DNA from: DATDVT01 sp035289905
GTDB taxonomy: Archaea; Nanobdellota; Nanobdellia; SCGC-AAA011-G17; GW2011-AR18
Assembly (NCBI GenBank): GCA_035289905.1
Contig: DATDVT010000031.1
Location: 1 to 26,049 of the forward strand
DNA: 26,049 nt
Reading direction: 5' to 3'
The translations under genes were made by a program, and so were the position numbers. Shown piece by piece: positions 20,190 to 26,049 of the stretch. Under the pieces are notes generated by a model. It ran no database searches and was not told the DNA's origin. It was given only the letters and a program-made list of their open reading frames with translations. How positions within the stretch are numbered: the stretch's first letter is position 1; every line of letters begins with the position of its first letter.

Positions 20190-21761
20190 ATGATTGAATT
20201 AGAGAGGATTATTAAAAGACAAAATCTTTTATTTAGGGTTATAAATGAATTAGAGAATATTTTATTTAATTCTTCTGATATAAATATTTATAGCAAAGAG
20301 ATTTTGAGATATTTGTTGTTTATTACTAGATTAAGTGATGGAATTATTTTGTGGAGATCGAATGGGGGTTTTGAATTTGGGGATTCAAGCTTTTCAATAG
20401 AAAAATTGGATTTATTTAGTGATATTGCTTTGGATGTTTGTGTAAAAAGAAAATCTAAGGGTTTAATAGTTAATAGGGTAAAGAGGGATGTTTTAAGGAA
20501 AAGAAGAATATTTAATTTTTTAGTGATGCCTATTGTAAATAATAGAAATTGTGTGGGTTGTATTCTTTTATTTAATAAGAAAAAGGGATTTACTAGGAAG
20601 AATGTTAATTTTATAGGTTTTTTAAGTAGAAGGATTGGGATTGGTTATGGTTACATTAGTACTTTTTTAGAATTAAATTTGAGATTAAAAGAGTTGCGTA
20701 TTATTTATGATGTTGATAAAATTAGAGATAATATAATGGGTCATGAGATTATGATTAAAAAGGTTTTAGAAAAGATTTTAGAATATATTAATGGGGAATT
20801 TAGTTTTTTTATGATGTATGATTCTGATGGGAATTTGAAGGATTATTATTTTAATGGGATAGACTATAAGCAAAAGGTTTATGATGAATTAAAGAAGATT
20901 AGTGATGGGGTGTATCTTGAAAATAAAAAAGGATTAATAAATAAGGAAATTGGAGTAGTCAAAAATGCTTTAGTTGTTCCAGTTTCGATTAGTGTGCAGC
21001 AATTTGGTGTTCTCGGGATTGTAAATAATACTAAGGTTTTTAAGAAACATGATTTGGTTTTGTTAGAGGGGGTTGTTTCTCAATTAGATACTGCTGTTTT
21101 CGATAATATTAAAAGGAAAAGGATTAAAAGTATTTTTCAGAGGTATGTTAGTCCTGATGTGGTTGAAGAATTGTTGCAAAAGGATGATGGGGATTATTTT
21201 AAGGTTAAGAGAAGGGTATTAACTATTTTGTTTTCTGATTTAAGGGGATTTACTGAAATAAGTGAGAATTTAGAACCAGAGTTAGTAGTTGAATTTTTGA
21301 ATGAACATTTTGAGGCAATGTCTAAAATTATTTTGAAGTATGGTGGAATGTTAGATAAGATTGTTGGTGATCAACTTATGGTGGTTTTTGGAACTCTAGG
21401 AAATGGGGAACATGTTGTTAATGCATTAAAGGTAGCTTTGGAAATGCAAAGGAAACATGAAGAGTTGTTACTTAAGTGGAAGCAAAAGGGAATAGATTCT
21501 GGTTTAGGTATTGGTATAAATAGTGGAGAGGTTTTACTTGGAAATATTGGTTGTGATGTCAGGAGTGATTATACAGTTATAGGAGACAATGTTAATATTG
21601 CTTCTAGATTATGTTCTGAGGCTGAAAGGGGAGAGATTTTAGTTACTAAGAATTCTTATGATTTGGCTAATGATTTATTTGTGTTTGAGGGTAGAGATGA
21701 ATTTAATCTGAAGGGTAAAAGAAAAAAAATAGGTGTTTTTAATCTTTTAAAACTGAAGTGA
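20190..21761 (+). CDS. GAF-GAF-class III adenylate/guanylate cyclase
   Basis: A 523-aa soluble signalling protein. The N-terminal part looks like two GAF-type sensor domains (about 15-160 and 185-305, with pattern VMPIVNNRNCVGCILLFNKK and LVVPVSISVQQFGVLGIVNN). A linker with FQRYVSPDVVEELL leads to a class III nucleotidyl cyclase domain (about 340-523). Catalytic residues are all visible: metal ligands Asp350 (LFSDLRGFTEIS) and Asp394 (KIVGDQ), substrate-specifying Lys390 and Thr462 (DYTVIGDNVN), and transition-state residues Asn469 and Arg473 (NIASRL). Lys plus Thr points to ATP and cAMP rather than cGMP. The architecture is typical of bacteria, so lateral transfer is plausible. The GAF ligands are unknown. 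No cAMP receptor is visible nearby. Confidence 0.92.
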   Translation: MIELERIIKRQNLLFRVINELENILFNSSDINIYSKEILRYLLFITRLSDGIILWRSNGGFEFGDSSFSIEKLDLFSDIALDVCVKRKSKGLIVNRVKRDVLRKRRIFNFLVMPIVNNRNCVGCILLFNKKKGFTRKNVNFIGFLSRRIGIGYGYISTFLELNLRLKELRIIYDVDKIRDNIMGHEIMIKKVLEKILEYINGEFSFFMMYDSDGNLKDYYFNGIDYKQKVYDELKKISDGVYLENKKGLINKEIGVVKNALVVPVSISVQQFGVLGIVNNTKVFKKHDLVLLEGVVSQLDTAVFDNIKRKRIKSIFQRYVSPDVVEELLQKDDGDYFKVKRRVLTILFSDLRGFTEISENLEPELVVEFLNEHFEAMSKIILKYGGMLDKIVGDQLMVVFGTLGNGEHVVNALKVALEMQRKHEELLLKWKQKGIDSGLGIGINSGEVLLGNIGCDVRSDYTVIGDNVNIASRLCSEAERGEILVTKNSYDLANDLFVFEGRDEFNLKGKRKKIGVFNLLKLK

Positions 21762-21768
21762 GAAGGTT

Positions 21769-21776
21769 TTTATATA
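21769..21776 (+). promoter_or_regulatory. TATA box of the aIF1A-KH operon
   Basis: TTTATATA centred near 21773. It is 18 bp from the ATG at 21791 but 24 bp from the in-frame ATG at 21797, which favours the second ATG as the true leaderless start. Confidence 0.5.
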
Positions 21777-21790
21777 AGTGAAATTTCTTA

Positions 21791-22159
21791 ATGTTTATGG
21801 TTGTTAAGTCTAGGTTTAATAAGCAAAAGTATAAGAATACTGTTCAGCGTGGTGGAGAAGATATTGTTGTGAGAGTTAGATTACCTAGAGAGCGAGAGGT
21901 CTTAGGGGTTTTAGAGCAAAGATTGGGTGGAAGTAGGATGAGGGTTAGGTGTATGGATGGAAAGACGAGGATTTGTAGGGTTCCAGGAAGATTAAAAAAG
22001 AAATTATGGGTGAGAGAAGGAGATATTTTATTGATAGAACCATGGTTGTTGGGTGGTGATGAAAAAGGAGATGTTATTTTTAAGTATACAAAGAATCAGG
22101 TTGATGTGTTAAAGAAAAAGGGTTTATTAGAAGAAATTGAGGATTTTGAGGAGTTTTAG
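21791..22159 (+). CDS. eif1A: Translation initiation factor aIF1A
   Basis: The 122-aa archaeal homologue of eIF1A/IF1 binds the small ribosomal subunit A site and supports scanning-independent initiation. The S1-like OB core is clear: EDIVVRVRLPREREVLGVLEQ, GGSRMRVRCMDGKTRICRVPGRLKKKLWVREGD and ILLIEPW. A basic N-terminal tail and an acidic C-terminal tail (EEIEDFEEF) are typical. Position of the promoter suggests starting at Met3 (21797) rather than at 21791, which would give 120 aa. The KH gene starts immediately after the stop codon with no gap, so the two are cotranscribed, as often in archaea. Confidence 0.95.
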   Translation: MFMVVKSRFNKQKYKNTVQRGGEDIVVRVRLPREREVLGVLEQRLGGSRMRVRCMDGKTRICRVPGRLKKKLWVREGDILLIEPWLLGGDEKGDVIFKYTKNQVDVLKKKGLLEEIEDFEEF

Positions 22160-22699
22160 ATGGAATGTATTCAAGAATTGAAGATTCCTTTAGATAGAGT
22201 AGGGGTATTAGTTGGAGAGAAGGGAAAGATTAAAAAAAATATTCAAAGGTTTTTTGATGTTAAGTTAATGATTAATAGTGAATTGGGAGAGGTTGAGATT
22301 TGTGGTGAAGATGGTTATAATGTTTATAGATGTTTATCAGTTGTTAAGGCTATAGCTCGGGGTTTTAATCCAGAAGATGCTTTTTTATTGCGGAAGGATG
22401 ATTATAATTTAGAGGTAATTAATATTTCAGATTTTTGTAAAAGTAAGAATGATTTGTTTAGAATAAGGGCAAGAGTAATTGGTAAAGAGGGAAAGTTTAG
22501 AAAAAAAGTTGAAGAATTAACTAATTGTAAAATGATTGTTTATGGGAAGACTGTTGGTTTGATTGGTGAGATTGAGTATTTAGTGATTGCTAAAAGGGCT
22601 GTGGAGAATTTATTGAGGGGAAGTCCACATGCTAATGTAATCAGATTTTTGGAGGAGAGTCTTGTTAAACAAAAACGTGTTTTGTTTTATAAGAACTAA
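22160..22699 (+). CDS. KH-domain RNA-binding protein (Dim2/Pno1-like)
   Basis: A 179-aa protein with two KH domains, GxxG loops at GEKG (19-22) and GKEG (108-111). The arrangement, including IPLDRVGVLVGEKG, the spacer FNPEDAFLLRKDDYNLEVINI and the end SPHANVIRFLEESLVKQKR, matches the archaeal homologue of Dim2/Pno1, which acts in small-subunit rRNA maturation and contacts the 3' end of 16S rRNA. It begins directly after the aIF1A stop, a conserved archaeal pairing sometimes with a RIO kinase, which is absent here. It is probably translated by coupling with aIF1A. All residues needed for RNA binding in the loops are present. Confidence 0.92.
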   Translation: MECIQELKIPLDRVGVLVGEKGKIKKNIQRFFDVKLMINSELGEVEICGEDGYNVYRCLSVVKAIARGFNPEDAFLLRKDDYNLEVINISDFCKSKNDLFRIRARVIGKEGKFRKKVEELTNCKMIVYGKTVGLIGEIEYLVIAKRAVENLLRGSPHANVIRFLEESLVKQKRVLFYKN

Positions 22700-22818
22700 G
22701 ATTTGGGGGCTTTGTCTTAATTTGAATCTGGAGATTTGCTTTCTTCAGCTGAATAATAAATCCTATTTTTTGCTTGCAAACATCCAAGAGTTTATTATGA
22801 ATTGTAAATTGAGAATTT

Positions 22819-22977
22819 TTAAAATCTTTTTCTAGCTTTTCTTATTATTTTTTGAACAATTCTTGGTAAAATCACACTTATTACTAAAGCAATAATTCCT
22901 AGGCTTGCTATAAGAAGACCTAACCTTCTAAAAGGAATTGCTAATAATAAACTTATAAAAATTATTATTCCTGCACT
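22819..22977 (-). pseudogene. Small membrane protein frame without a start codon
   Basis: A minus-strand frame of 52 codons follows a TAA at 22978-22980 and reads with clear protein character: AGIIIFISLLLAIPF, RRLGLLIASLGIIALVISVI, then a basic tail ending IIRKARKRF. This is two short hydrophobic helices with a positive cytosolic end, like many small archaeal membrane proteins. There is no ATG or TTG in the frame, and the only GTG comes late, after the second helix has begun. Either translation starts on a rare codon (ATA or ATT near 22965), or the 5' end was lost and this is a remnant. The flanking stretch 22700-22818 holds nothing convincing. Confidence 0.4.
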
Positions 22978-23026
22978 TTATTTTAATTGTTGTTTATTAA
23001 TAAATGTTCTAAGAAAAATAAAATAT

Positions 23027-23155
23027 TTATTCTTCTAATTTAAAAGTAACTCTATCTTTAAATTCTTGTTTTTTTCCTTTGTTCCACCATTGTACTGGTC
23101 TAAAATAACCAACTATTCTACTATACACTTCACAAGGAATAACTTTTTCTTTCAA
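23027..23155 (-). CDS. Stand-alone glycyl-radical tail of NrdD
   Basis: A 42-residue ORF starting TTG at 23155 and overlapping the end of nrdD in another frame. It reads IPCEVYSRIVGYFRPVQWW and then NKGKKQEFKDRVTFKLEE. In ordinary class III ribonucleotide reductases the segment EVYSR(V/I)VGY(L/F)RPV..WN.GK..EF is the C-terminal part of NrdD, and its Gly carries the glycyl radical (Gly16 here). The large nrdD product has no such motif. The start is supported by a 10-nt run AAGGAGGTGA at 23161-23170, complementary to the archaeal 16S 3' end, 5 nt from the TTG. It may dock on NrdD as a separate chain, or a +1 frameshift might fuse the two. Confidence 0.82.
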   Translation of the reverse strand: MKEKVIPCEVYSRIVGYFRPVQWWNKGKKQEFKDRVTFKLEE

Positions 23156-25166
23156 ATTGTTCACCTCCTTCTTCTATACCATATTGATCTAATTCATTTT
23201 TTGTATGATCGTGTGGGCATATATTATGTTTTCCAGGTAAATAACCATGTACTGGACAGATACTAAAGGTTGGTGTGATTGTAAAGTATGGAAGTTTAAA
23301 ATTATATGCTACTTTTTTTATTAAATTTTTTGTTGATTCAAAATCATTTATTCTTTCTCCTAAGAATATGTGCAATACTGTTCCACCAGTATATTTACAT
23401 TGAAGTTCATCTTGGTGATTAAGGGATAATAAAACATCGTTTGTGAATGTAACTGGAAGTTGTGTGCTATTAGTATAATATGGTGTTTCTAAGGTTCCAG
23501 CAGTTATAATTTCTGGATATTTTTCTTTGTCGTGCTTAGCTAGTCTATAGGATGTTCCTTCTGCTGGTGTTGCCTCTAAATTGTATAAGTGGCCTGTTTC
23601 CTCTTGATATTCTTTTAATTTTGATCTCATAAAATCTAGAACTGTTATAGTAAAATTTTTTCCTTCCTCTGTGTTTATTCCTTTTTTTAAATGATTTAAG
23701 CATGCTTCATGCATACCACATATTCCAATAGTGGAAAAATGATGTTCTAGTGTACCAAGATATCTTTTTGAATAAGGTAATAGCTGATTATTCATACTTT
23801 TTTCAACTTCTTTTCTTTTTATTTCTAGTGATGTTTTTGCTAAGAACATCATTCTTTCTAATCTTTTGAAAAAGTCTTCTTTTGTTTCAGATAAAAAACC
23901 TATCTTTGGTAGATTTATAGTTACTACTCCAACACTTCCGGTTTGTTCTCCAGAACCGAATAAACCACCTGTTTTTGCTCTTAATTCTTTTAGGTTTAAT
24001 TGTAATCTGCAACACATACTTCTGACATCACTTGGATTTAATGGACTATTAATAAAATTTTGAAAATAGGGGATACCGTAAATAGAGGTCATTTTGAATA
24101 ATAGTTGCGCGTTTTCGCTCTCCCAATCAAAATCTCTTGTTAGGTTATATGTTGGTATTGGGAAACTAAAGATTCTTTTATGCATATCTCCCTCCATCAT
24201 TATTTCTATGAATGCTTTATTAATAATATCCATTTCTTTCTGAAAATCTCCATATGTTTCTTCTTGTATTTGTCCGCCAATTACTATGTGTTCATCTTTT
24301 AAATCGTCTGGAACTTTCCAATCAAATGTGAGATTTGTAAATGGAACTTGATTTCCCCACCTTGATGTTTGGTTGATTCCGAAGATAAATTCTTGTATAC
24401 TTTGTTTTGTTTGTGCATAAGATAGATTATCTTTTTTAATGAAAGGAGCTAAATACGTATCAAAACTACTTAATGCTTGTGCACCAGCCCATTCATTTTG
24501 TAATGTACCAAAAAAATTAACAATTTGCCCTAGAATAGCGTCAAAATGTTTTGCGGGTTTAGCTGCAACTTTCCCTGGAACCCCATTAAAACCTTCTGTC
24601 AATAGTTGATAAAGAGACCATCCTGCGCAATATCCAGCGAAAATACCATGACTAAGATCATGAATATGTAAATCTGCATCTCTATGAGCATTACTTATCT
24701 CTTGTGGATAAACATTATTTAATGTATACTCTGCTATTGTTGCTCCACTGATATGTGCTTGTAAACCAGAGATGGAGTAGCCTATATTACTATTTTCATT
24801 GGTTCTCCAATCTTTTTGATATATATAACCTTCAATAATTTTATTAATTTGTGTAGAGAAAGAATTTGCTTGCCTAAGTTCAAATCTTTTTTGTCTATAT
24901 AAAATAAAGGCTTTAATTACCTCGCTATGTCCTCTTTTTATTAAAACTTTTTCTACTATATCTTGAATATCTTCAACAGTTGGTATCTTATCGATAAAAT
25001 TATATTCTAAGATAGTGATTATTTTTTCTGTTAATATTTCTGCTTCTTTTTTATCTTCTTTACCTACAGATTTTGCTGCATTGAGTATGGCATTTGTTAT
25101 TTTCCATCTATTAAATAAAACAACGTTTCCATCTCTTTTTTTAATAAATTGCATTGATGCTTCCAT
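23130..25166 (-). CDS. nrdD: Anaerobic (class III) ribonucleotide reductase, large part
   Basis: This oxygen-sensitive enzyme makes dNTPs from NTPs. The 678 aa begin with an ATP-cone (about 5-95, MQFIKKRDGNVVLFNRWKI) for allosteric control. The ten-stranded barrel follows, with Cys180 (GYCAGW), Cys385/386 (MCCRLQLNLKEL), Cys483 (STIGICGMHEA) and ATPAEGTSYRLAKHD. Near the end is a zinc-type motif CPVHGYLPGKHNICPHDH with Cys637 and Cys650, in which some usual Cys ligands are His. The protein stops at SYSL* without the glycyl-radical motif, which lies on the overlapping ORF at 23027-23155. Met5 at 25154 is an alternative start; AGGT precedes the first ATG. No NrdG activase gene is present in the window. 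Confidence 0.94.
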   Translation of the reverse strand: MEASMQFIKKRDGNVVLFNRWKITNAILNAAKSVGKEDKKEAEILTEKIITILEYNFIDKIPTVEDIQDIVEKVLIKRGHSEVIKAFILYRQKRFELRQANSFSTQINKIIEGYIYQKDWRTNENSNIGYSISGLQAHISGATIAEYTLNNVYPQEISNAHRDADLHIHDLSHGIFAGYCAGWSLYQLLTEGFNGVPGKVAAKPAKHFDAILGQIVNFFGTLQNEWAGAQALSSFDTYLAPFIKKDNLSYAQTKQSIQEFIFGINQTSRWGNQVPFTNLTFDWKVPDDLKDEHIVIGGQIQEETYGDFQKEMDIINKAFIEIMMEGDMHKRIFSFPIPTYNLTRDFDWESENAQLLFKMTSIYGIPYFQNFINSPLNPSDVRSMCCRLQLNLKELRAKTGGLFGSGEQTGSVGVVTINLPKIGFLSETKEDFFKRLERMMFLAKTSLEIKRKEVEKSMNNQLLPYSKRYLGTLEHHFSTIGICGMHEACLNHLKKGINTEEGKNFTITVLDFMRSKLKEYQEETGHLYNLEATPAEGTSYRLAKHDKEKYPEIITAGTLETPYYTNSTQLPVTFTNDVLLSLNHQDELQCKYTGGTVLHIFLGERINDFESTKNLIKKVAYNFKLPYFTITPTFSICPVHGYLPGKHNICPHDHTKNELDQYGIEEGGEQFERKSYSL
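23161..23170 (-). promoter_or_regulatory. Strong Shine-Dalgarno site deciding a TTG start
   Basis: The minus strand reads AAGGAGGTGA within the nrdD coding sequence, with a 5-nt spacer to the TTG at 23155. It is the most complete Shine-Dalgarno sequence I see in the window and supports translation of the overlapping 42-aa ORF. Confidence 0.8.
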
Positions 25167-25254
25167 TTTAAACCTGCTTTATTTTTTAAAATGTTTTTGC
25201 TTAGATTATAATAGGTTATTCTTTTAAAAAGATTGTTATTTAATTAATAATAAT

Positions 25255-25881
25255 TTATTTTTTTCCGGAATATATTGTTAGTTCTCCAAATAAGGTTTTA
25301 TAATGTTTATGTCCTTTAATACCTTTAAATTTTGTTTGTTTTAAATAAAAAGGAATTTTTCCTTTAAGGTTGTCTTCTATTGGTTCAATTAATTTTATTA
25401 TGCTTGTTATTAATTTTCCATAAATATTTTGTTGTTTTCCAAAATCTAGAATAAAAAGGTTTCCATCTTCTTTTAAAACCCTCTTTATCTCAAAAAAAAT
25501 TAAAACTCTGTCTTTTTTTGGGATATGATGAATTACAAGGCTAGAGAAAATTGTATCAAAAAAATTATCTTCAAATGGAATTTTTATTCCGTTATATTTT
25601 TTTAATATTGTTTTTGTGTTTATTAATTTGTTTTTAGCTATTTTTAGAGCTGATATATTTATATCTATTCCATAAATCTTGGTTGTCTTCTTTTTTTTAG
25701 CGAGTATTTTTAATAATGTTCCAGTACCACAGCCAAAGTCTAGGATTTTATCATTCTTTTTTATTTTAGCTAAATTTATGAACTCGTTTTTTATTTTGTA
25801 TTCTTTCATACAAATTCTTAAAAAAGAATCAAAAAATTTTGTTAAAAAGTTAAATCTTAAGGGTGGAATATGTTTTTTCAT
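25255..25881 (-). CDS. SAM-dependent class I methyltransferase
   Basis: A 208-aa protein of the Methyltransf_11/UbiE-like superfamily. Motif I KILDFGCGTGTLLKIL (45-60) binds S-adenosylmethionine, GIDIN near 71-75 holds the acidic residue for the ribose, and DTIFSSLVIHHI (about 110-121) followed by KRVLKEDGNLFILDFG are the later Rossmann motifs. The N-terminal segment (RFNFLTKFFDSFLRICMKEYKI) is basic and amphipathic, as in enzymes acting on lipid or quinone-like substrates, but the substrate cannot be told from sequence. The coding region is very Lys- and Ile-rich and AT-rich. It lies 88 bp upstream of nrdD on the same strand, with an AT-rich gap that could hold the nrdD promoter. Confidence 0.88.
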   Translation of the reverse strand: MKKHIPPLRFNFLTKFFDSFLRICMKEYKIKNEFINLAKIKKNDKILDFGCGTGTLLKILAKKKKTTKIYGIDINISALKIAKNKLINTKTILKKYNGIKIPFEDNFFDTIFSSLVIHHIPKKDRVLIFFEIKRVLKEDGNLFILDFGKQQNIYGKLITSIIKLIEPIEDNLKGKIPFYLKQTKFKGIKGHKHYKTLFGELTIYSGKK

Positions 25882-25912
25882 AAATAAAAATATAATTTGT
25901 TTTTATTTAAAA

Positions 25913-26049
25913 TTATACATCTTTTATTCCTTCATTTGTTACTTCAAAAATTGCTTCTCCTTCTGGTAACGCCGGTGCGTCTACTAGTTTTGCAACTCTT
26001 GTTCCTTTTTTTCCTCTTCTTAAGTAAATTCTATATGTACTGGCGTGAT
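25913..26049 (-). CDS. C-terminal end of an unrecognised gene (partial)
   Basis: A minus-strand frame enters from the right edge and ends at a TAA at 25913-25915, giving the last 44 residues: a basic start (STYRIYLRRGKKGTRVAKLV) and then DAPALPEGEAIFEVTNEGIKDV. The strand-turn-strand pattern with a basic patch suggests a small nucleic-acid-binding or beta-rich domain, but I cannot name it. It ends 32 bp before the methyltransferase start on the same strand, so the two may be cotranscribed. Confidence 0.6.
   Translation of the reverse strand, partial: HASTYRIYLRRGKKGTRVAKLVDAPALPEGEAIFEVTNEGIKDV

Noticed and set aside
22700..22818. Short minus-strand frame ending SAEESKSPDSN
   Set aside because: Only about 24 codons with a possible TTG start, no Shine-Dalgarno or TATA support, and no family recognised.
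1..26049. tRNA and rRNA genes
   Set aside because: I looked for the T-loop GGTTCGAATCC pattern and for rRNA-like GC-rich blocks and found none; the GC-richer block at 17.3-17.5 kb does not fold as a tRNA.

Overview
The window comes from a small-genome, AT-rich archaeon, most likely a DPANN lineage of the Woesearchaeota/Pacearchaeota kind. The evidence is the gene set: PolD subunits DP1 and DP2, an Orc1/Cdc6 initiator, PAN, membrane LonB, aIF1A and a Dim2-like KH protein. In addition, most genes have a TATA box about 25 bp before the start codon, which implies leaderless mRNAs. The phylum-level placement is inferred from gene style; there is no rRNA gene in the window to confirm it.

Layout. 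Positions 1-187 hold a 12-bp tandem repeat that reads as a SESL repeat in a plus-strand frame entering from the left. From 165 to 8951 nearly all genes lie on the minus strand: a SecB-like conserved protein, ArgS, GalE, a patch of unrecognised proteins (one interrupted by an in-frame TGA), LonB broken into two genes, a PRC-barrel protein and a membrane protein. Positions 8952-9386 are a very AT-rich gap with two inverted ORB-like elements, a probable replication origin. From 9387 to 16071, on the plus strand, are cdc6, DP1 and DP2 (DP2 with a mini-intein). Then come a TctA-like permease, a structured-looking intergenic region, a TPR-like protein, a membrane-anchored OB-fold protein, PAN, a GAF-GAF-class III nucleotidyl cyclase, aIF1A and a KH protein. 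The right end carries a small start-less membrane ORF, NrdD with its glycyl-radical tail on a separate tiny gene, a methyltransferase and the end of an unrecognised gene.

The main finding is that several core enzymes are interrupted or divided. LonB is cut inside an intein: the first gene ends after the intein N-half (118 aa, with the TxxH motif), and the second begins with a 37-aa intein C-half. The split falls where natural DnaE split inteins split. A 71-aa ORF resembling a homing-endonuclease relic lies between the halves. Walker A and Walker B are on different polypeptides, so protein trans-splicing would be needed to make LonB; the joined product would be 621 aa, normal for archaeal LonB. 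DP2 has a 176-aa mini-intein directly before its catalytic DGD motif, with an abnormal C-terminus (Met-Arg instead of His-Asn/Gln). NrdD lacks its glycyl-radical motif, which is found on a 42-aa ORF with a TTG start and a near-perfect Shine-Dalgarno sequence.

The genes divide into replication (origin, Cdc6, PolD, NrdD for dNTPs), protein quality control (LonB, PAN), translation (ArgS, aIF1A, KH protein) and envelope or sugar functions (GalE, permease). No tRNA, rRNA, CRISPR array or insertion sequence was recognised. All statements come from reading the sequence; no searches were run.
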